A DNA stretch of 64,000 nt from Aphrophora alni (GCA_963513935.1 OY740774.1:24633949-24697948), one strand, 5' to 3'. Shown: positions 11,525 through 23,660, counted from the first letter of the stretch. Program-made: numbers and translations. Notes: generated by a model from the letters alone, not told the origin.

Positions 11525-12395
11525 CTAACCTTTAAACATAATCTATAACCTACAAATTTCAACCAATAACCACTAAAACATAATTTAAAAAATCTTAATA
11601 ACATCATAAAGCCCTACAACATAACCTAGAAACCCTAAATGTCAACTAGAAGTCTTAAAACATAATCTATAACCTCTTAATAACAATCTTCAAACCCTAA
11701 AACACGATATATACGTCCTAAACATAATCCAATATTCCTAAATCAAAATTCCTAAAAAAACAATCTATAAATATATTGATTCTTTATCTAGAATATAAGT
11801 CCTATAAAACATATTCTATAACATCTAAATCACTATATTTAACCCCTAAAACATATTACACGTGGAAGCCCTAAAAGTTCACACGCCCTATAAATAATCT
11901 ATAACGCATAAATCACATACTCCAAGCCGTAAGACAATCTAAAAATCCTAAAAGACAATTAGAAGCCCTAAAACATAAATCTACACCTAAATCATAATAT
12001 AAAAGGCTATAATCTAGAAGCCAATATACAAGCCCTACAACATAATCTACGACATCCAAATTACAATTTACAAGTCCTAAAATACAATATCGAAGCCCTT
12101 CAACAACAATTTATAGGGCATAAAACATGAATTACACCCCTTAATCACAATCTTTAAACCTTAAAAGAAAATCTAGAAACTCTAAAACTTAACCCTCAAC
12201 TTCTAAATCACAATATACAAACCTAAAAACATAATCAAGAAGCCATAAAAGATAACCCAGAAGTTCTAAAACATAGTCTGTGACATCTAATTTGCAAGTT
12301 CTAAAATAAAACCTTGAAGTACTCAACCCCAATCTATATGCCGTAAAATATAATCTACAACTCCTTAATTACAATCTTAAAGTCCTATAACAAAA
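11525..12395 (+). repeat. Degenerate ~20-bp minisatellite, about 870 bp
   Basis: The whole stretch is built from decayed units of about 20 bp close to 'ccctaaaacataatctagaa'. They often alternate with 'cctaaatcacaatctacaag', giving a composite period near 40 bp. Roughly 40 units are present. The plus strand is poor in G, an asymmetry not seen on either side. No coding frame persists. Each unit contains CCTAA, the complement of the arthropod telomere motif TTAGG, but the period and sequence are not telomeric. Confidence 0.8.
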
Positions 12396-13542
<1,147 letters not shown>

Positions 13543-13649
13543 AAATAAACATGTGTTGGTTACATGGTTACATAAAACAAACAAAATAAATGAAAGCTAC
13601 TAAGTAAAAATTCAACATAGAAATGATGATTTACTCATTGTTATAATAT

Positions 13650-15372
13650 AACTCCGCTATACCGGTCCCAAGCACATCTTTCATGTGAAGGAGGAGGGAT
13701 AGAGGAGTAACACCTCTTAAAAAAACCTTGGTCCATCTGGTTCCGGATGGTAGTACCATGTAAGGGCCCCTTGCCAGGGTTACGGTGAAGTCCTCAACTG
13801 TGAAAATCGGCGGAGAAGATGTGCTTCGGTACGACGAATCAGCGGCGGAGGCAACCCATCCCTAAGGTGTGATTGCAGTTGTCGTTCCGTGCCTACGGGG
13901 TGAATGGCTCATGGGTGTGGCGTCCCAAACGGAAATATTAATAAACAATAATGAGCACAAGAAAACAGGTAAACACTCAGTACGGGGGTAGGATCCCAGG
14001 TACCGGAACGGGGAGTGAGCGAGCAGGCTTTACCCAGGTCGTTAACAAGCTACTTCAAACTGCAACACGCACGATGCAGAAAGTTGATCCTTTTGAAAAA
14101 GGTAAATATTAATGCGACCGCCACCAGAGAACAAAAATTTGAATTCGGGTGACAAGCCAACTCTGTACTTTTAATTTAATGAGAACTTCAGAGAGCATGA
14201 GGAACTTCAAAAAAGACTTAAAGAATTCTCTGGAAAAGAATTAACAGAATGGACAGAGGTACCCATTACTGATAACGAGCTGGAAACTCAGAATGAACTC
14301 ACTCTGTGGAACCATCTTCAAAGGGCTCTTCAGGGTGTTCAAGCACTAAAGCAGGAAATTGCCGAACTAAAACAAGAACTACCCCAGTTAATGCAAAGAA
14401 TGCAATTGCTAGAGTGTAGGAAAGAAGCACAAAGTGAGCACATGGTCTATGAAACTGATGAGGAAGAGCTCACAAATGAAACGGAATGGATAGTTAAGCA
14501 AAGGAAAATAAATAAGAAAAGGAAAGCTAACGCTTCACCTGAAACCTCATTGACTCCTCTCCTCCTAATCTAAGTAAAGCAGGAAGTAGTGGTGAGAAGA
14601 TGGAGCAGTCAGTAAAAGTGAAAGATAACGAGAACAACCTCCTCTACCATAACTATAGAAGGAGATGTGGAATATGGAATAATTTATAGTCTGTTGTCAA
14701 ACATCTGTCAGCAGGGTGTCAGGGTCATCTATCACAGCAGCTTTGAACAAAAAATTAATGTTGTTGGAGAGAGTTGCTATAGGAACACTAAAGGAGAATA
14801 ACTTTAAGCGATTCATGTATGAAGCTAAAAACAACAGAGAAATAAAAATAACGGCTCGGCATCTGCATCCTTTATGTATGCCAGAGAATATTATGGAAGA
14901 GTTAACAGATAAGAGATTTAAAATAGCAAAAGTTGTATCAATACTAAAAAGAAAAACAAAAGTGACTTTGCCTCTGTTTATGTTAGTTTTAATAAGCATG
15001 AAATTGTGCAAAAAAAATTATACGATTACTAACATATTGGGTATGAAAGTCAAGGTCGAAGCACGGAGAAAACTAAAAATGGTTCCCAGTGCAAACGATG
15101 TCAGTAATATGGCTATACTTAAAGGTTCTGTGGAAGAGATATAAAATGTGTAAAGTGTGCTGGGTCACATCTTACTAAAGATTGTTTGAAAAGTAGGTAT
15201 CAAGAATCATAGAGACCTAACCCAAAAAGGAAACCTGTTTGATCTGAAGTCATAGGGAGGAAAATTGTCCAAAGGAAACATATTGTGCAAAATGAAGACA
15301 AGACTTGGGGAAAGCTGAAAAAATAGCTTCCGAAAGGAAAACTTTAATGCAGACTTACTCCCTTAGAGAATA
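13650..15372 (+). mobile_element. Jockey-type LINE copy 1: 5' leader and ORF1 only
   Basis: A GC-richer leader (about 13655-13950) precedes a broken Jockey-clade ORF1 (gag-like). Similarity stops just after the zinc-knuckle region near 15370, and no endonuclease or reverse transcriptase follows. Target-primed insertion normally loses the 5' end, so keeping the 5' end and losing the 3' end points to a later deletion or to an ORF1-only derivative. No TSD or poly(A) tail could be recognised, so both borders are approximate. Confidence 0.65.
13951..15355 (+). pseudogene. Jockey-type ORF1 (gag-like nucleic-acid binding protein), broken
   Basis: ORF1 proteins of Jockey-clade LINEs bind the element RNA. 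The start at 13951 gives MSTRKQVNTQYGG and stops at 14112. A second piece to 14573 carries a Glu/Gln-rich coiled-coil-like stretch (ALKQEIAELKQELPQL) and ends in a Lys-rich tail. A third (14716-15144) carries the RRM-like domain with SILKRKTKVTLPLF and LGMKVKVEARRK. In a different frame, at about 15137-15190, a zinc knuckle remains: CVKCAGSHLTKDC. The same layout occurs in copy 2 (29430-30640), where YYTDEEDLSRETDWIL corresponds to YETDEEELTNETEWIV here. At least three frame breaks make it non-functional. Confidence 0.75.
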
Positions 15373-15954
15373 AAGGTAATACATCAAGTTTAATTTTGAT
15401 TTTGGGTTTATTTAAGCTTACTCTTTGTGTGTGTGGGGGCGCATTTCTTTGTGTGTGACAACATATATGTGAGTGTGTGTGCGTACTTTTAAAATTGTGA
15501 TATTAGCGGTTAGTATGTAATAATTATATATTTTTAGGTTTTCAATTTAGTTTGTGCAAATGTTCTTGTTTGCACCAGTACACTCAATAATAACCCTCCC
15601 CACCAGCTTTCATGACTCCTCTAAGTAGATGGTCTAATTTACTAATCACAATATTTCAACAACTACTTAAAATACGCCGTCTTATTTTCACGTTTAATTT
15701 AGTATAATTTCACTGAGTTGTACAGTTATTAATTGTTTAAAAAATAATAAAATACATTTTAAAACTTTTTACCCTTACTGTACCTTGATTAACCTTAAAC
15801 GTAGTTAACGATGTTCAACTTTGATTAAATTCAACAGAAATCAAAATATCAAGGAAATTAACATAATCTCTTAATATCTCTTGAATCGTATCAGGTAAGA
15901 CAAAAATCCATTTAGATTTCTAAAAACAACACTGTCGTACAAATATAAGAATGT
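15373..15954. other. No gene recognised
   Basis: T-rich and GT-rich sequence (a degenerate GTGTGT stretch at 15425-15485) followed by AT-rich DNA. No gene signal. Confidence 0.5.
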
Positions 15955-16170
15955 GCATAGGACACGCTGGACAAGTGATTTCCCGCCATCTGTCCGGCGT
16001 GAGTCCTCAGCGTGGCACGCTCAACTTGATCGCCAGTCAAATTCGGCGTGCCACGCAGAGCGGACAGGTGTAGGACACTGTGATGAACGTGAATATTTTT
16101 GATGATAAATACCAATTTGATTAAATTGTGTTAATTTCGTTAGTTTGTGTAAAGTTTATTTATTTTAATA

Positions 16171-16841
16171 ATGGAGTCAAAAGCATTTTCATTAGGACTG
16201 GACGAAAAACTTATTGATTTAGTAAGTTGTAATCTGGTCCTGTATGATATGAACCGGAAGAACTACACAGATACCATGGTGAAACACAATGTGTGGAAGA
16301 AAATTGCTGAATCACTTTACCTAGATGGTAGAGTTTGTATTTAAGTAGCATGTCTATAATAGGATTCAAATTGTTATATATTTTAAATAAGTTTCTGTTG
16401 ATACACAGTTCGTATTAAAAGTTTATGATTATGTCTAAACAGATTAAGTTTGTGATTATGTTTATGGTAGCAACTAAACAGAATAAACTTCAACATCCAG
16501 TTAAAGAACACGCTGTGGATATATTTTTTTCTAGTATGGCTGAAGTAGTTAAGACTTTCCCACCTCTCCTCATCGCGGAGGCTAGAATGAAAGTTTGTCA
16601 GCTAGTAAGCGAGCTAGAATTTCGTGCCTTACAACAAACTGCCCCTCCCCCTGCTATTACATCTGGTCTCCCGAATTTACTGACTGAGTGCAACAATTTG
16701 CCATCTAACATCAGAATACATACCCATACCAACAACATCAGCAGCGGTACTACTTCATCATTCAGTCAGTACAATTCACCAAACGCCTTACAACATGAAG
16801 GTTTGGAATCGACACCTGATGTGTCAAACACTTTTATCTGA
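16171..16841 (+). pseudogene. MADF/BESS-domain protein of a Harbinger element, internally deleted
   Basis: In Harbinger elements a Myb/SANT-like (MADF) protein partners the transposase and binds DNA. The start ATG at 16171 opens a good MADF N-half: DEKLIDLVSCNLVLYD, then HNVWKKIAESLYLDG. A possible splice donor follows at 16328 (GGTAGAG); reading through hits a stop 20 bases later. The second half of MADF is missing. From about 16425 a 138-codon frame carries a BESS motif (VDIFFSSMAEVVKTFPP, then ARMKVCQLVSELEF), followed by a Ser/Asn-rich tail ending at 16841. AATAAA-like signals lie near 16890. The lost domain half suggests a deletion between about 16330 and 16425, so the gene is dead. Confidence 0.7.
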
Positions 16842-16997
16842 CTGTAATAATCAATCTGTATTGTTTTTTGTCACTTACAATGTGATTATAATAAAAATCA
16901 ACTTTTAAGAGTAATGTTTTGTTTTTATTTTAACAAACAATGGTGACGGGTATTAGAGGTTCTACTGTGTATTTTACAATATATCTGTTTTACTTAC

Positions 16998-17262
16998 CTT
17001 AGAGTTATGCACAGCCTCTTTAGAAATATCGTCATCAATAAACGTAAGAATAGTTTGAAACAGTTCTATACTGACTCTAAAATATTCACGAAATTTTCTC
17101 TCGTTGTCCATCAAGTATCGTGAAATTAAAATCCTGAAGCAACCCTCATCTTGCCTTTTTTTTAAACAACATGTGTGGATCCTCTTTTACAAAACCTTCC
17201 AGTAACATACATTCTTCTTCCTCTTCTTCTTCCAATAGCAAAGCAACAGTAACGACGTCCAT
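16998..17262 (-). pseudogene. HARBI1-like transposase, first coding exon only, frameshifted
   Basis: Reading minus from the ATG at 17262: MDVVTVALLLEEEEEEE, then the PIF/Harbinger N-terminal block NERKFREYFRVSIELFQTIL, ending at a clean splice donor (AAG|gtaagt at 16998/16997). The two halves are in different frames. A run of eight A's (plus-strand T's at 17156-17163) appears to have gained one base, which brings an in-frame stop shortly after. The exons that should carry the DDE catalytic residues are not found to the left, where the MADF/BESS gene ends at 16841. The fragment cannot make an active enzyme. Confidence 0.65.
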
Positions 17263-17432
17263 GCTGGTACAAACTGACAACTAGATCATTTCCCAAGTAA
17301 AATAACCGGGAAAGCCATTTTCTTGCAAACCACTCTCACGCCGAGCTTGAACGGACATCCGCTGGACGGAATTACCGCCAACGGACATCACGCCGGACAG
17401 CTCACGCTGGTGTAATCTTGGAAACCTTAGCT

Positions 17433-17468
17433 TAATTGAGCCTATGAAAGGAAAAGTGGCTTAAGTCA
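17433..17468 (+). repeat. Left terminal inverted repeat of the DUF7869-like transposon (36 bp)
   Basis: Identical over 36 bases to the reverse complement of 20765-20800. It begins TAATTGAGCCTATG and ends GGCTTAAGTCA. The exact tip depends on the target duplication: TA if the element starts at 17435, or an imperfect TTAA/TTAT pair if it starts at 17436. Confidence 0.95.
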
Positions 17469-20400
17469 TTTTTTTTCCTAATAGTTAAACACTGTTTCAG
17501 GATCATTAACCTTCATTCTATTTCAAGGAAAAGTGAACCAAGTTAAAACACTGGTAATTTTAAATACATATGGCTGTGAAAAATAGGAAGAAATGACTCA
17601 GCTGATTTCTCTCTGACTTACTTCACTTTTGCTTCAAAGACTGCCAGCTTTTGTAGGTGTTGAAGGAGTGAATGTTACATTTTGATTATTTTTTAAGTTT
17701 TACTTGTATATGCAGAGCTTGATTTTATTTCAATGGACGAAATAAGTGAATCAGATAGCATACCATCATTGTTACAAGACTCTGGCTCTGAATATGTGCC
17801 TACAGAAGATGAAAATCTAGGTAAGTTGAATGTTAACCTTTTTGTTACTGTGAATTTTGTATTTATAAACCTCAAAATTTAAATTTTAGTTTCTTGTTAA
17901 ACCTTTGGCTTTGGCCTTTTGTACAATATTATTATTAATTTGGAAATTTTCTAACCTATAATTTACTCAGAATAACTTATCCTATATGTGAAAATTGAGC
18001 ACTAAACAGACCACTTCAACAATCTTAACATAAGTTAGGGGGCTAAGTGACAAAATCTAGGCTTATAATTTGGGTGAGTTTGTGCAGATTTTTAGATCTG
18101 TTTTGTATTTTTTTATCAACCTATTATCAACATGGGTACGCCTAGAATGACTTGAATTGACTTTTATATTTAATTTAAATTTTAGTATTAACTGAGGCCT
18201 GTAAGTAAACCTACTGCCAACTAGGCCTACCACAATAAATTGGACAAAGCAGGCTTTTGAATTCCAAACGACATTATAATTTTTTAGAGTAGGTCTTACA
18301 GCAAGATAAACATACCACAAAAATATCGATTAACGCAGCGTTAAGCTATAATAAAAATAGACTATCGCTGCTGCGCTATTATCAATAGTTTTGTGGAATG
18401 CTTATTGTACTGCACCAAATTTTTACGCCTAATGGTTTTTGGATGAGTTTTACCGTTTACTTAATTGTTTGTTATTATTTTTCAGATCCATATCCTGGTA
18501 ATGCAACTGATGGGACACCGAGAAACCATAGTACTGATGTGACTTCAGATGATGAACCAGAACCTTTGAAAGCCGATCAAAATAAATCTCGCAAACGTAA
18601 GAAAAATGTAAACAAGAAAACACTACGTAAATTGAACCGGAACTCAGGTAAGGAATACTTTACTTCTAAAGGGAAAAAAGTTGAAAAGAAGACATTTACA
18701 AACATACCCTGCATATGCAAACTAAAATGCAGTGATGCAATTACTGAAGAGCAAAGAAAAGGTATGTTTGAGAGATTTTATGCGATTGGAAGTTTTCAAG
18801 CTCAAAACGCTTATCTTACTGGTTTATGTCAGCGATCTACTCCAAAAGTACATAGAATTAGAGACGGTAGTCGAGGATTCAAAAGTACGACTGTCAAGTA
18901 TTATCTGCAGTTGCCAGAAAAAAACATCAATGTTTGTAAAGAGTATTTCAAACAAACGTTCATGGTTTCTGATGGGAGGATTTTTAGAGCTCAAAAAAAA
19001 TTCGAGACGGTAAAGATCCAGGAAGTGATTTGAGGGGAAAACAACCTTCAAAAAACAGAATTGAAGATTGTCGCTTAGATATTGTTCGCAAACACATTGA
19101 ATCTTTTCCTTCTAATAAGTCTCATTATACGAGAGCCCATAATCCTAACAAGAAATACCTTTCAGAAGGTCTGAACATTACTCAAATGTTCACTTTATAC
19201 AAGGAGCATTGCTCAAACATAAATTCTGAGCCAGTAACTGAATCCATTTACCGTCGAGTGTTCAATTTTGAATTTAATTTAAGTTTCCATCCGCCTCGAA
19301 AAGATATTTGTGTAAAATGTGACATTTACAAAATGAAAGTAGAAGTGTGCGTAGACGCAGAAGAAAAAAGAACTCTTGAAATTAACCATGAATTGCATCT
19401 TCGTAAAGCAGATCTTGTTAGACAAAAAATTAAAGATGCCAAGGAGTGCCAGACAAATGCTACAATGTATCCTTTGATCTGCAAAAAGCACTGCCGTTCC
19501 CGATTTTAACTTGTTCGACCGCTTACTACAAAAGGAATATGTATGTCTATAATCTAGGTTGTCATGATCTATCCACAGATTCTGGATACATGTATGTCTG
19601 GAATGAAATAACAGCTTCGAGAGGCTCCCAAGAAATTGCTTCGTGTGTTATTGAACATTTGAGAAACAGATCGTCAGCAGATCACATTGAACACATTGTA
19701 ATGTTCAGCGATAGTTGCGGTGGACAAAATCGAAACATAAAAATGTCGCTTGCATTAATGCACCACATACAAAGTGCGGAAAGCACTATAAAAACTGTTG
19801 ACCACAAATTTATGGTCAGCGGCCACTCTTTCCTCCCTAACGACGCGGACTTCGGTGTTGTAGAACGCTTTGCAAAAGGAAAAACCATCTATATCCCTGA
19901 GAATTGGTATAATACAATCCTGAAATCAAAAAGAAAGAAACCGTATGTGGTAAAAGTTATGGACCAGACAGAGATGTTTTCAACAAGTTTGCTGGAAAAG
20001 TCGATCACAAGAAGAAAGAAGAATGAACAGAATGATAAAGTTTCATGGTTTAACATACAGTGGCTAAGGTATGTCAAGGAGGAACCTTTCAAAATATTCT
20101 ATAAAGAATCTCTCAATGATGACTTGCCCTTTCTTACATTGGACATAACACCAGCCAAAAAAGGTAGACGCCTGACTAAACTAAACAGTGTATCTTTAGA
20201 ACCTCTTTATAGTGTTCCACGACGAGTTACAGCCTTAAAGAAGAAAGATATGATGGACCTGCTCAAGTTTATCCCACCAGTTCACCATGGATTTTTTAAC
20301 TCCTTGACCGATGGAAGTGATAATGATGATAACCCCATTGTGAATCGAGAGTCGGAGGCAGAAGAAGATGAATGAATCTTGAATGGAAGACACCAAAAAC

Positions 20401-20798
20401 ACTTGGAACTATTAGAATTATTCCTTTTTATGTATGCAAGTGACCTTAATATGTGTCTTTTAATAATGCTTAATATTTACAACTAACTTGTAAAATTAAA
20501 ATCAGTGTTCAAACGTGGTATTGTTCTTACCTTACATTTCATTCATCTAAATATTTTAAGCAATAGTGGCATAAGTCAATATTTTGCCTAATTATTTAAA
20601 TTTTTAAGTCTAATTTTTTTTTTTTAATGGCCATAAAGTAGATTTCAACAGACAGGCAAACAATTCCTCTAAATTAAGATTTAAGAAGAAAAAACATTTT
20701 TCCTGCTCCAGATTTATAGTATTGTTTCTAATAAATGTCTTAATATCTCAAAACTATGGAATCGTGACTTAAGCCACTTTTCCTTTCATAGGCTCAAT
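17435..20798 (+). mobile_element. 3.36 kb DNA transposon with perfect 36-bp TIRs and a DUF7869-like gene
   Basis: The 36-bp perfect terminal inverted repeats enclose one spliced plus-strand gene (17733-20375), so this is a whole element and not a host gene. Taking the tips at 17435 and 20798, it is flanked by TA on both sides. One base further in, the flanks are TTAA and TTAT, so a TTAA-type duplication with one change is also possible. It lies about 10 bases from the right end of the Harbinger relic. Perfect TIRs and only two frame breaks make it the youngest-looking autonomous-type element here. The superfamily is not certain: the gene is related to DUF7869-containing insect proteins, and I cannot place it in a named transposon superfamily from memory with confidence. 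Confidence 0.85.
17733..20375 (+). pseudogene. DUF7869-like putative transposase (two exons, two frameshifts)
   Basis: Exon 1 (17733-17820) encodes an acidic N-terminus, MDEISESDSIPSLLQDSGSE, and ends at CTAG|gtaagt. Exon 2 starts after ttttcag at 18486 and restores the frame as DPYPGNATDG. If two one-base losses are allowed for (in the A-run at about 18992-18999 and near 19445-19455), the protein is about 659 aa. Order: basic stretch KSRKRKKNVNKK; Cys cluster CICKLKC (~105); SVYRRVFNFE-like block; HPPRKDICVKC possible zinc site; SFDLQKALPFP (~358); FSDSCGGQNRN (~438); SGHSFLPNDADFGVVE (~490); acidic C-terminus ending DDNPIVNRESEAEEDE. The D...D...E order fits an RNase H-fold DDE core, which is inference. 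Exon 1 lies 0.3 kb inside the left TIR and the stop 0.4 kb before the right TIR. Confidence 0.75.
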
Positions 20799-20800
20799 TA
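20765..20800 (-). repeat. Right terminal inverted repeat of the DUF7869-like transposon (36 bp)
   Basis: Reverse complement of 17433-17468 with no mismatch. It reads TGACTTAAGCC at its inner end and GGCTCAATTA at the tip. Confidence 0.95.
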
Positions 20801-21487
20801 TCGTAACAGAGATTCGAAGGACTCCTGTATCAAGATGTATCGTTGACTCAAAACAAGCGGAGATCTCTTACTAAAATTAGTTGCTTTATTTTGATTTAAA
20901 CATATTATTGTTGAAACCTAAAAGTGTTGGTATTTTCCCCAAAAGCTTACATTCTTCATGCGTTAAAATAATAGTTAAATAAACATCCTCAGAGTTTCGC
21001 ATATAAAGTGAACTTTAAAAAGTAATCTAGACGCAATTAAAAACTGTGTAAATCAGTTACAATCCAATCTCTTGAATAACTAGTTCAGTATTTGTAGAGA
21101 GGAGAGAAAAATAAAACGAATTGCTGTATCGGATGTTACCTTTCTAAAGAGAAAGAGTTTTAACTTGATTGGTTGTTGCTGATTTACATATTAGAGATAC
21201 AGGTATTGGAGCCAGTAAGGCTACATAAGTACTCCAAACATAGTCTATAGAACATGTTATGTTCTTTTAAATTCTTTTCTTACTCACAACACTTTTAAGG
21301 ATACTTGTCTTGAATTATTTCCTTTATACCCTAAGGGTAAGTAGAGAATATAAAGAATCCCTTTTGGACGTGATTTTGTGCCCACCTTTTCAATTCTTCC
21401 CAAGACTTGTCTTGTCTCCCTCGTTAAAATGTTACCATAATGTTAAACAAGCGAAGAAATGAGCATACTCCATGCATGAGTTTTCTG
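20801..21487. other. No gene recognised
   Basis: AT-rich sequence with no open frame or repeat that I recognise. Confidence 0.5.
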
Positions 21488-21755
21488 TCATGTTGTTTAA
21501 AAATTTAAAAAATCCCTCTAGGTAATCATCACCTTATAAAAAAAAAAAAAAAAAGAAAAGAAAAAAGACCTCTAACACTCGAATACTCTAATAAAGTCAG
21601 GCTCGGAAATGAACAAGAGTTGATTAAGAGAGGTCTGATGGGAAAGATGAAAGAGAGGAATTAAACCCAAGACTACATGAAAAAATGTGTAGATACAGCG
21701 TAGATTGCCTCAGGATTGACTAGCCTGTACGCACTAAAGTGAGCCCCTGAGCGGA
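21488..21755 (+). repeat. Repeat family A, copy 7
   Basis: A near full-length copy: 'gttgtttaaaaatttaaaaa', 'aatcatcaccttataaaaaa' (poly-A expanded), 'actcgaatactctaataaag', 'gatgaaagagaggaatt' and 'actaaagtgagcccctgag'. Confidence 0.85.
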
Positions 21756-23564
21756 ATTAATTTAATTTACTACTTTAATGTTATGCAATTGTAGAGTTAT
21801 TGAGCACAAACTCCAAGCATGAAATGGACAACGAGGTAAATAGCAAATAAATCCTATTTATTTAGGGATTTTGGGAATTGCGGTGGTACATTAATTTTAT
21901 TTTAAATGCCGTTACAGATTTTGGTTTCTTTCATAATCTTTAAACCTCACTAAATTGAAATTTTTTGTCCGATTTTGAGATATTCGGAGGGGTTCTTGAT
22001 TCGGTTTGATTTTTTAGAGTATTATTCCTGAAGTTTTTTTAAATTATTTATTTTACTACAATTACAACTAGACAATGTCTAAAGTAATTTGCTTCTAATA
22101 TCTAAATCGCCTTGTGGTGGGTAGACTTACATTAGATTCATCCATACTGCAATACATTTTAGACCCTAATTAACCATAAAATGTCACTTTTCTGAACCTA
22201 CGAATTAAGTCACTATTTTAAAAGTTGTAACATTTCGACATTTTTATTTGAATAACATCCACTTCATACTTCTTTTTATAGTTTTGAATTTCTTCAGGTA
22301 CAGTATCATTCCCCAAGATCCTCATGTAAATGAATGGTCCTGGTCTACAAAGGGGAATTAACAATAGTTGGTAAAATATTATTTTGAAAGCGTTGCATAA
22401 GGCCGAGATTTTACGTCCTTTAATAATAGGGTGGGATGAAACTCTTAACTAATGTTTATAATTTAGAAATATTCTTTATATTTCTAGTATTCGAAATGAT
22501 TTTAAACTGACTAGTGCTTTACTTTTTTTGTACAACCACAAGGTTGCACTTGGTGTTGTACTTCGTGAAATCATATAGGTTTTAACACTTGTTTATATAT
22601 TAACACTTTAATATGATACATTAATTCACAATGCCTCCTATTCAACCACTGCGTTATTATAAATCTGATCTAGCTGTTGACTTTTTTGAACGTGTTTCAT
22701 TTCAGTTTGGAATCTATCATTTTTTTGGAAGTTGACGATGAATACTTTCTTTTTTTTCAATAGTTTTTTGTTTATGAATGAGAGAAAGTTTGTACAACAT
22801 TTATTTTACGGACGTTATATGAATATAAATCCTATCTCATTTCATAATTTCTTTGAACATGTAATTGATTCATGTTTTAGTGTTTTATGTTCACCACCCT
22901 GTCTTTAAACCGTGTAAGAGTAAATATTCGATATAGATCTAATATTAGATGGAAATTACTCCAAAAATTGATGTGAAGTGATGTAACTGGGAAGTTGAAT
23001 GCTTTGTTTGTTTTTTTACATGGGACTGAGGGGGAAACCAAAAAAAATTAGCAAAATCGGACTGGAACTTCATTAGAGAATGTTGCCAAGTAGCACTGTT
23101 CTACATTGCGATCCTGTACAAGAATTGGTAAATAAATTTCGGTTCAATGACTCATTTATAGACGGACCTAAAAACAATAGGCCTAGTGTTAATAACTTTA
23201 AACTAAGGATTAAATTGTAAGTTACTAACGATTTTGTTGAAATTGTGTTACAATGTAAGCTGTAAGTTATTGGTCAAAATTTTCACCAAAAATCGATTAC
23301 AGAGTTTAAGGGGAAAAAAAAATCAATGAAGCTAATATAAGAGACATAATATTTTTAAATCAGATTATCGATTTATTTTAATTTAAAGTAAAATGCGACA
23401 CACTAGGTGAAATCGCAACTATAAGTAAATTGCGATTCAGAAATAATTGATAACAAAAAGAATGTTGACGACCTTGTTTTCAATTAAATACGATTTAGGC
23501 TTACAAAGAATCTTGTGTCATGGTACAAGCTAAGCGAAATTACGTTCCTATTTCCCCCCTTGGT
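21756..23564. other. No gene recognised
   Basis: AT-rich with many stops in all frames. The blocks 'ttttttgtccgattttgaga' (about 21960) and 'ggtcctggtctacaaagg' (about 22335) may be old repeat DNA, but I could not assign them. Confidence 0.5.
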
Positions 23565-23660
23565 TGAAAGGCAGAAAAACTTTTCGGTCATCATTGCGTT
23601 ATAAAAAAAAGGAAGAATAGATTGTGAAGACTAGTAGTCCTCGAATACTCTAAAAGGGGA
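23565..23660 (+). repeat. Repeat family A, copy 8 (head only)
   Basis: Contains the head blocks 'cttttcggtcatcattgcg' and 'cctcgaatactctaaaag', then stops abruptly. Confidence 0.7.

Larger units (their letters stand above)
15955..17425. mobile_element. Gutted PIF/Harbinger DNA transposon
   Basis: GC-rich end regions (15955-16085 and 17330-17420) share the motifs CACGCTGG, CCGCC and TGTCCGGCGTGA (or its complement), unlike the AT-rich surroundings. Between them lie the two gene types of insect Harbinger elements in convergent orientation: a MADF/BESS protein on plus and a HARBI1-like transposase exon on minus. The catalytic transposase exons are absent. Clean terminal inverted repeats and the 3-bp TSD typical of the superfamily could not be fixed, so the borders are approximate. 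The left end has a strong hairpin (16010-16020 with 16046-16056, GCGTGGCACGC against its complement). Confidence 0.65.

Noticed and set aside
11525..12395. Interstitial telomere array
   Set aside because: CCTAA occurs in the units, but the period is about 20 bp and there is no run of consecutive TTAGG/CCTAA repeats.
11525..12395. CRISPR array
   Set aside because: Units are contiguous and degenerate, without spacers of unique sequence. The context is a eukaryotic nuclear genome.
17733..20375. Domesticated host gene of the DUF7869 type
   Set aside because: Perfect TIRs enclose it and it carries two frame breaks, so it is an ordinary transposon copy rather than a preserved host gene.
17433..20800. 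piggyBac element, because of the TTAA-like flank
   Set aside because: The TIR does not start with the usual CCC/CCY tip, and the gene has none of the piggyBac transposase motifs.
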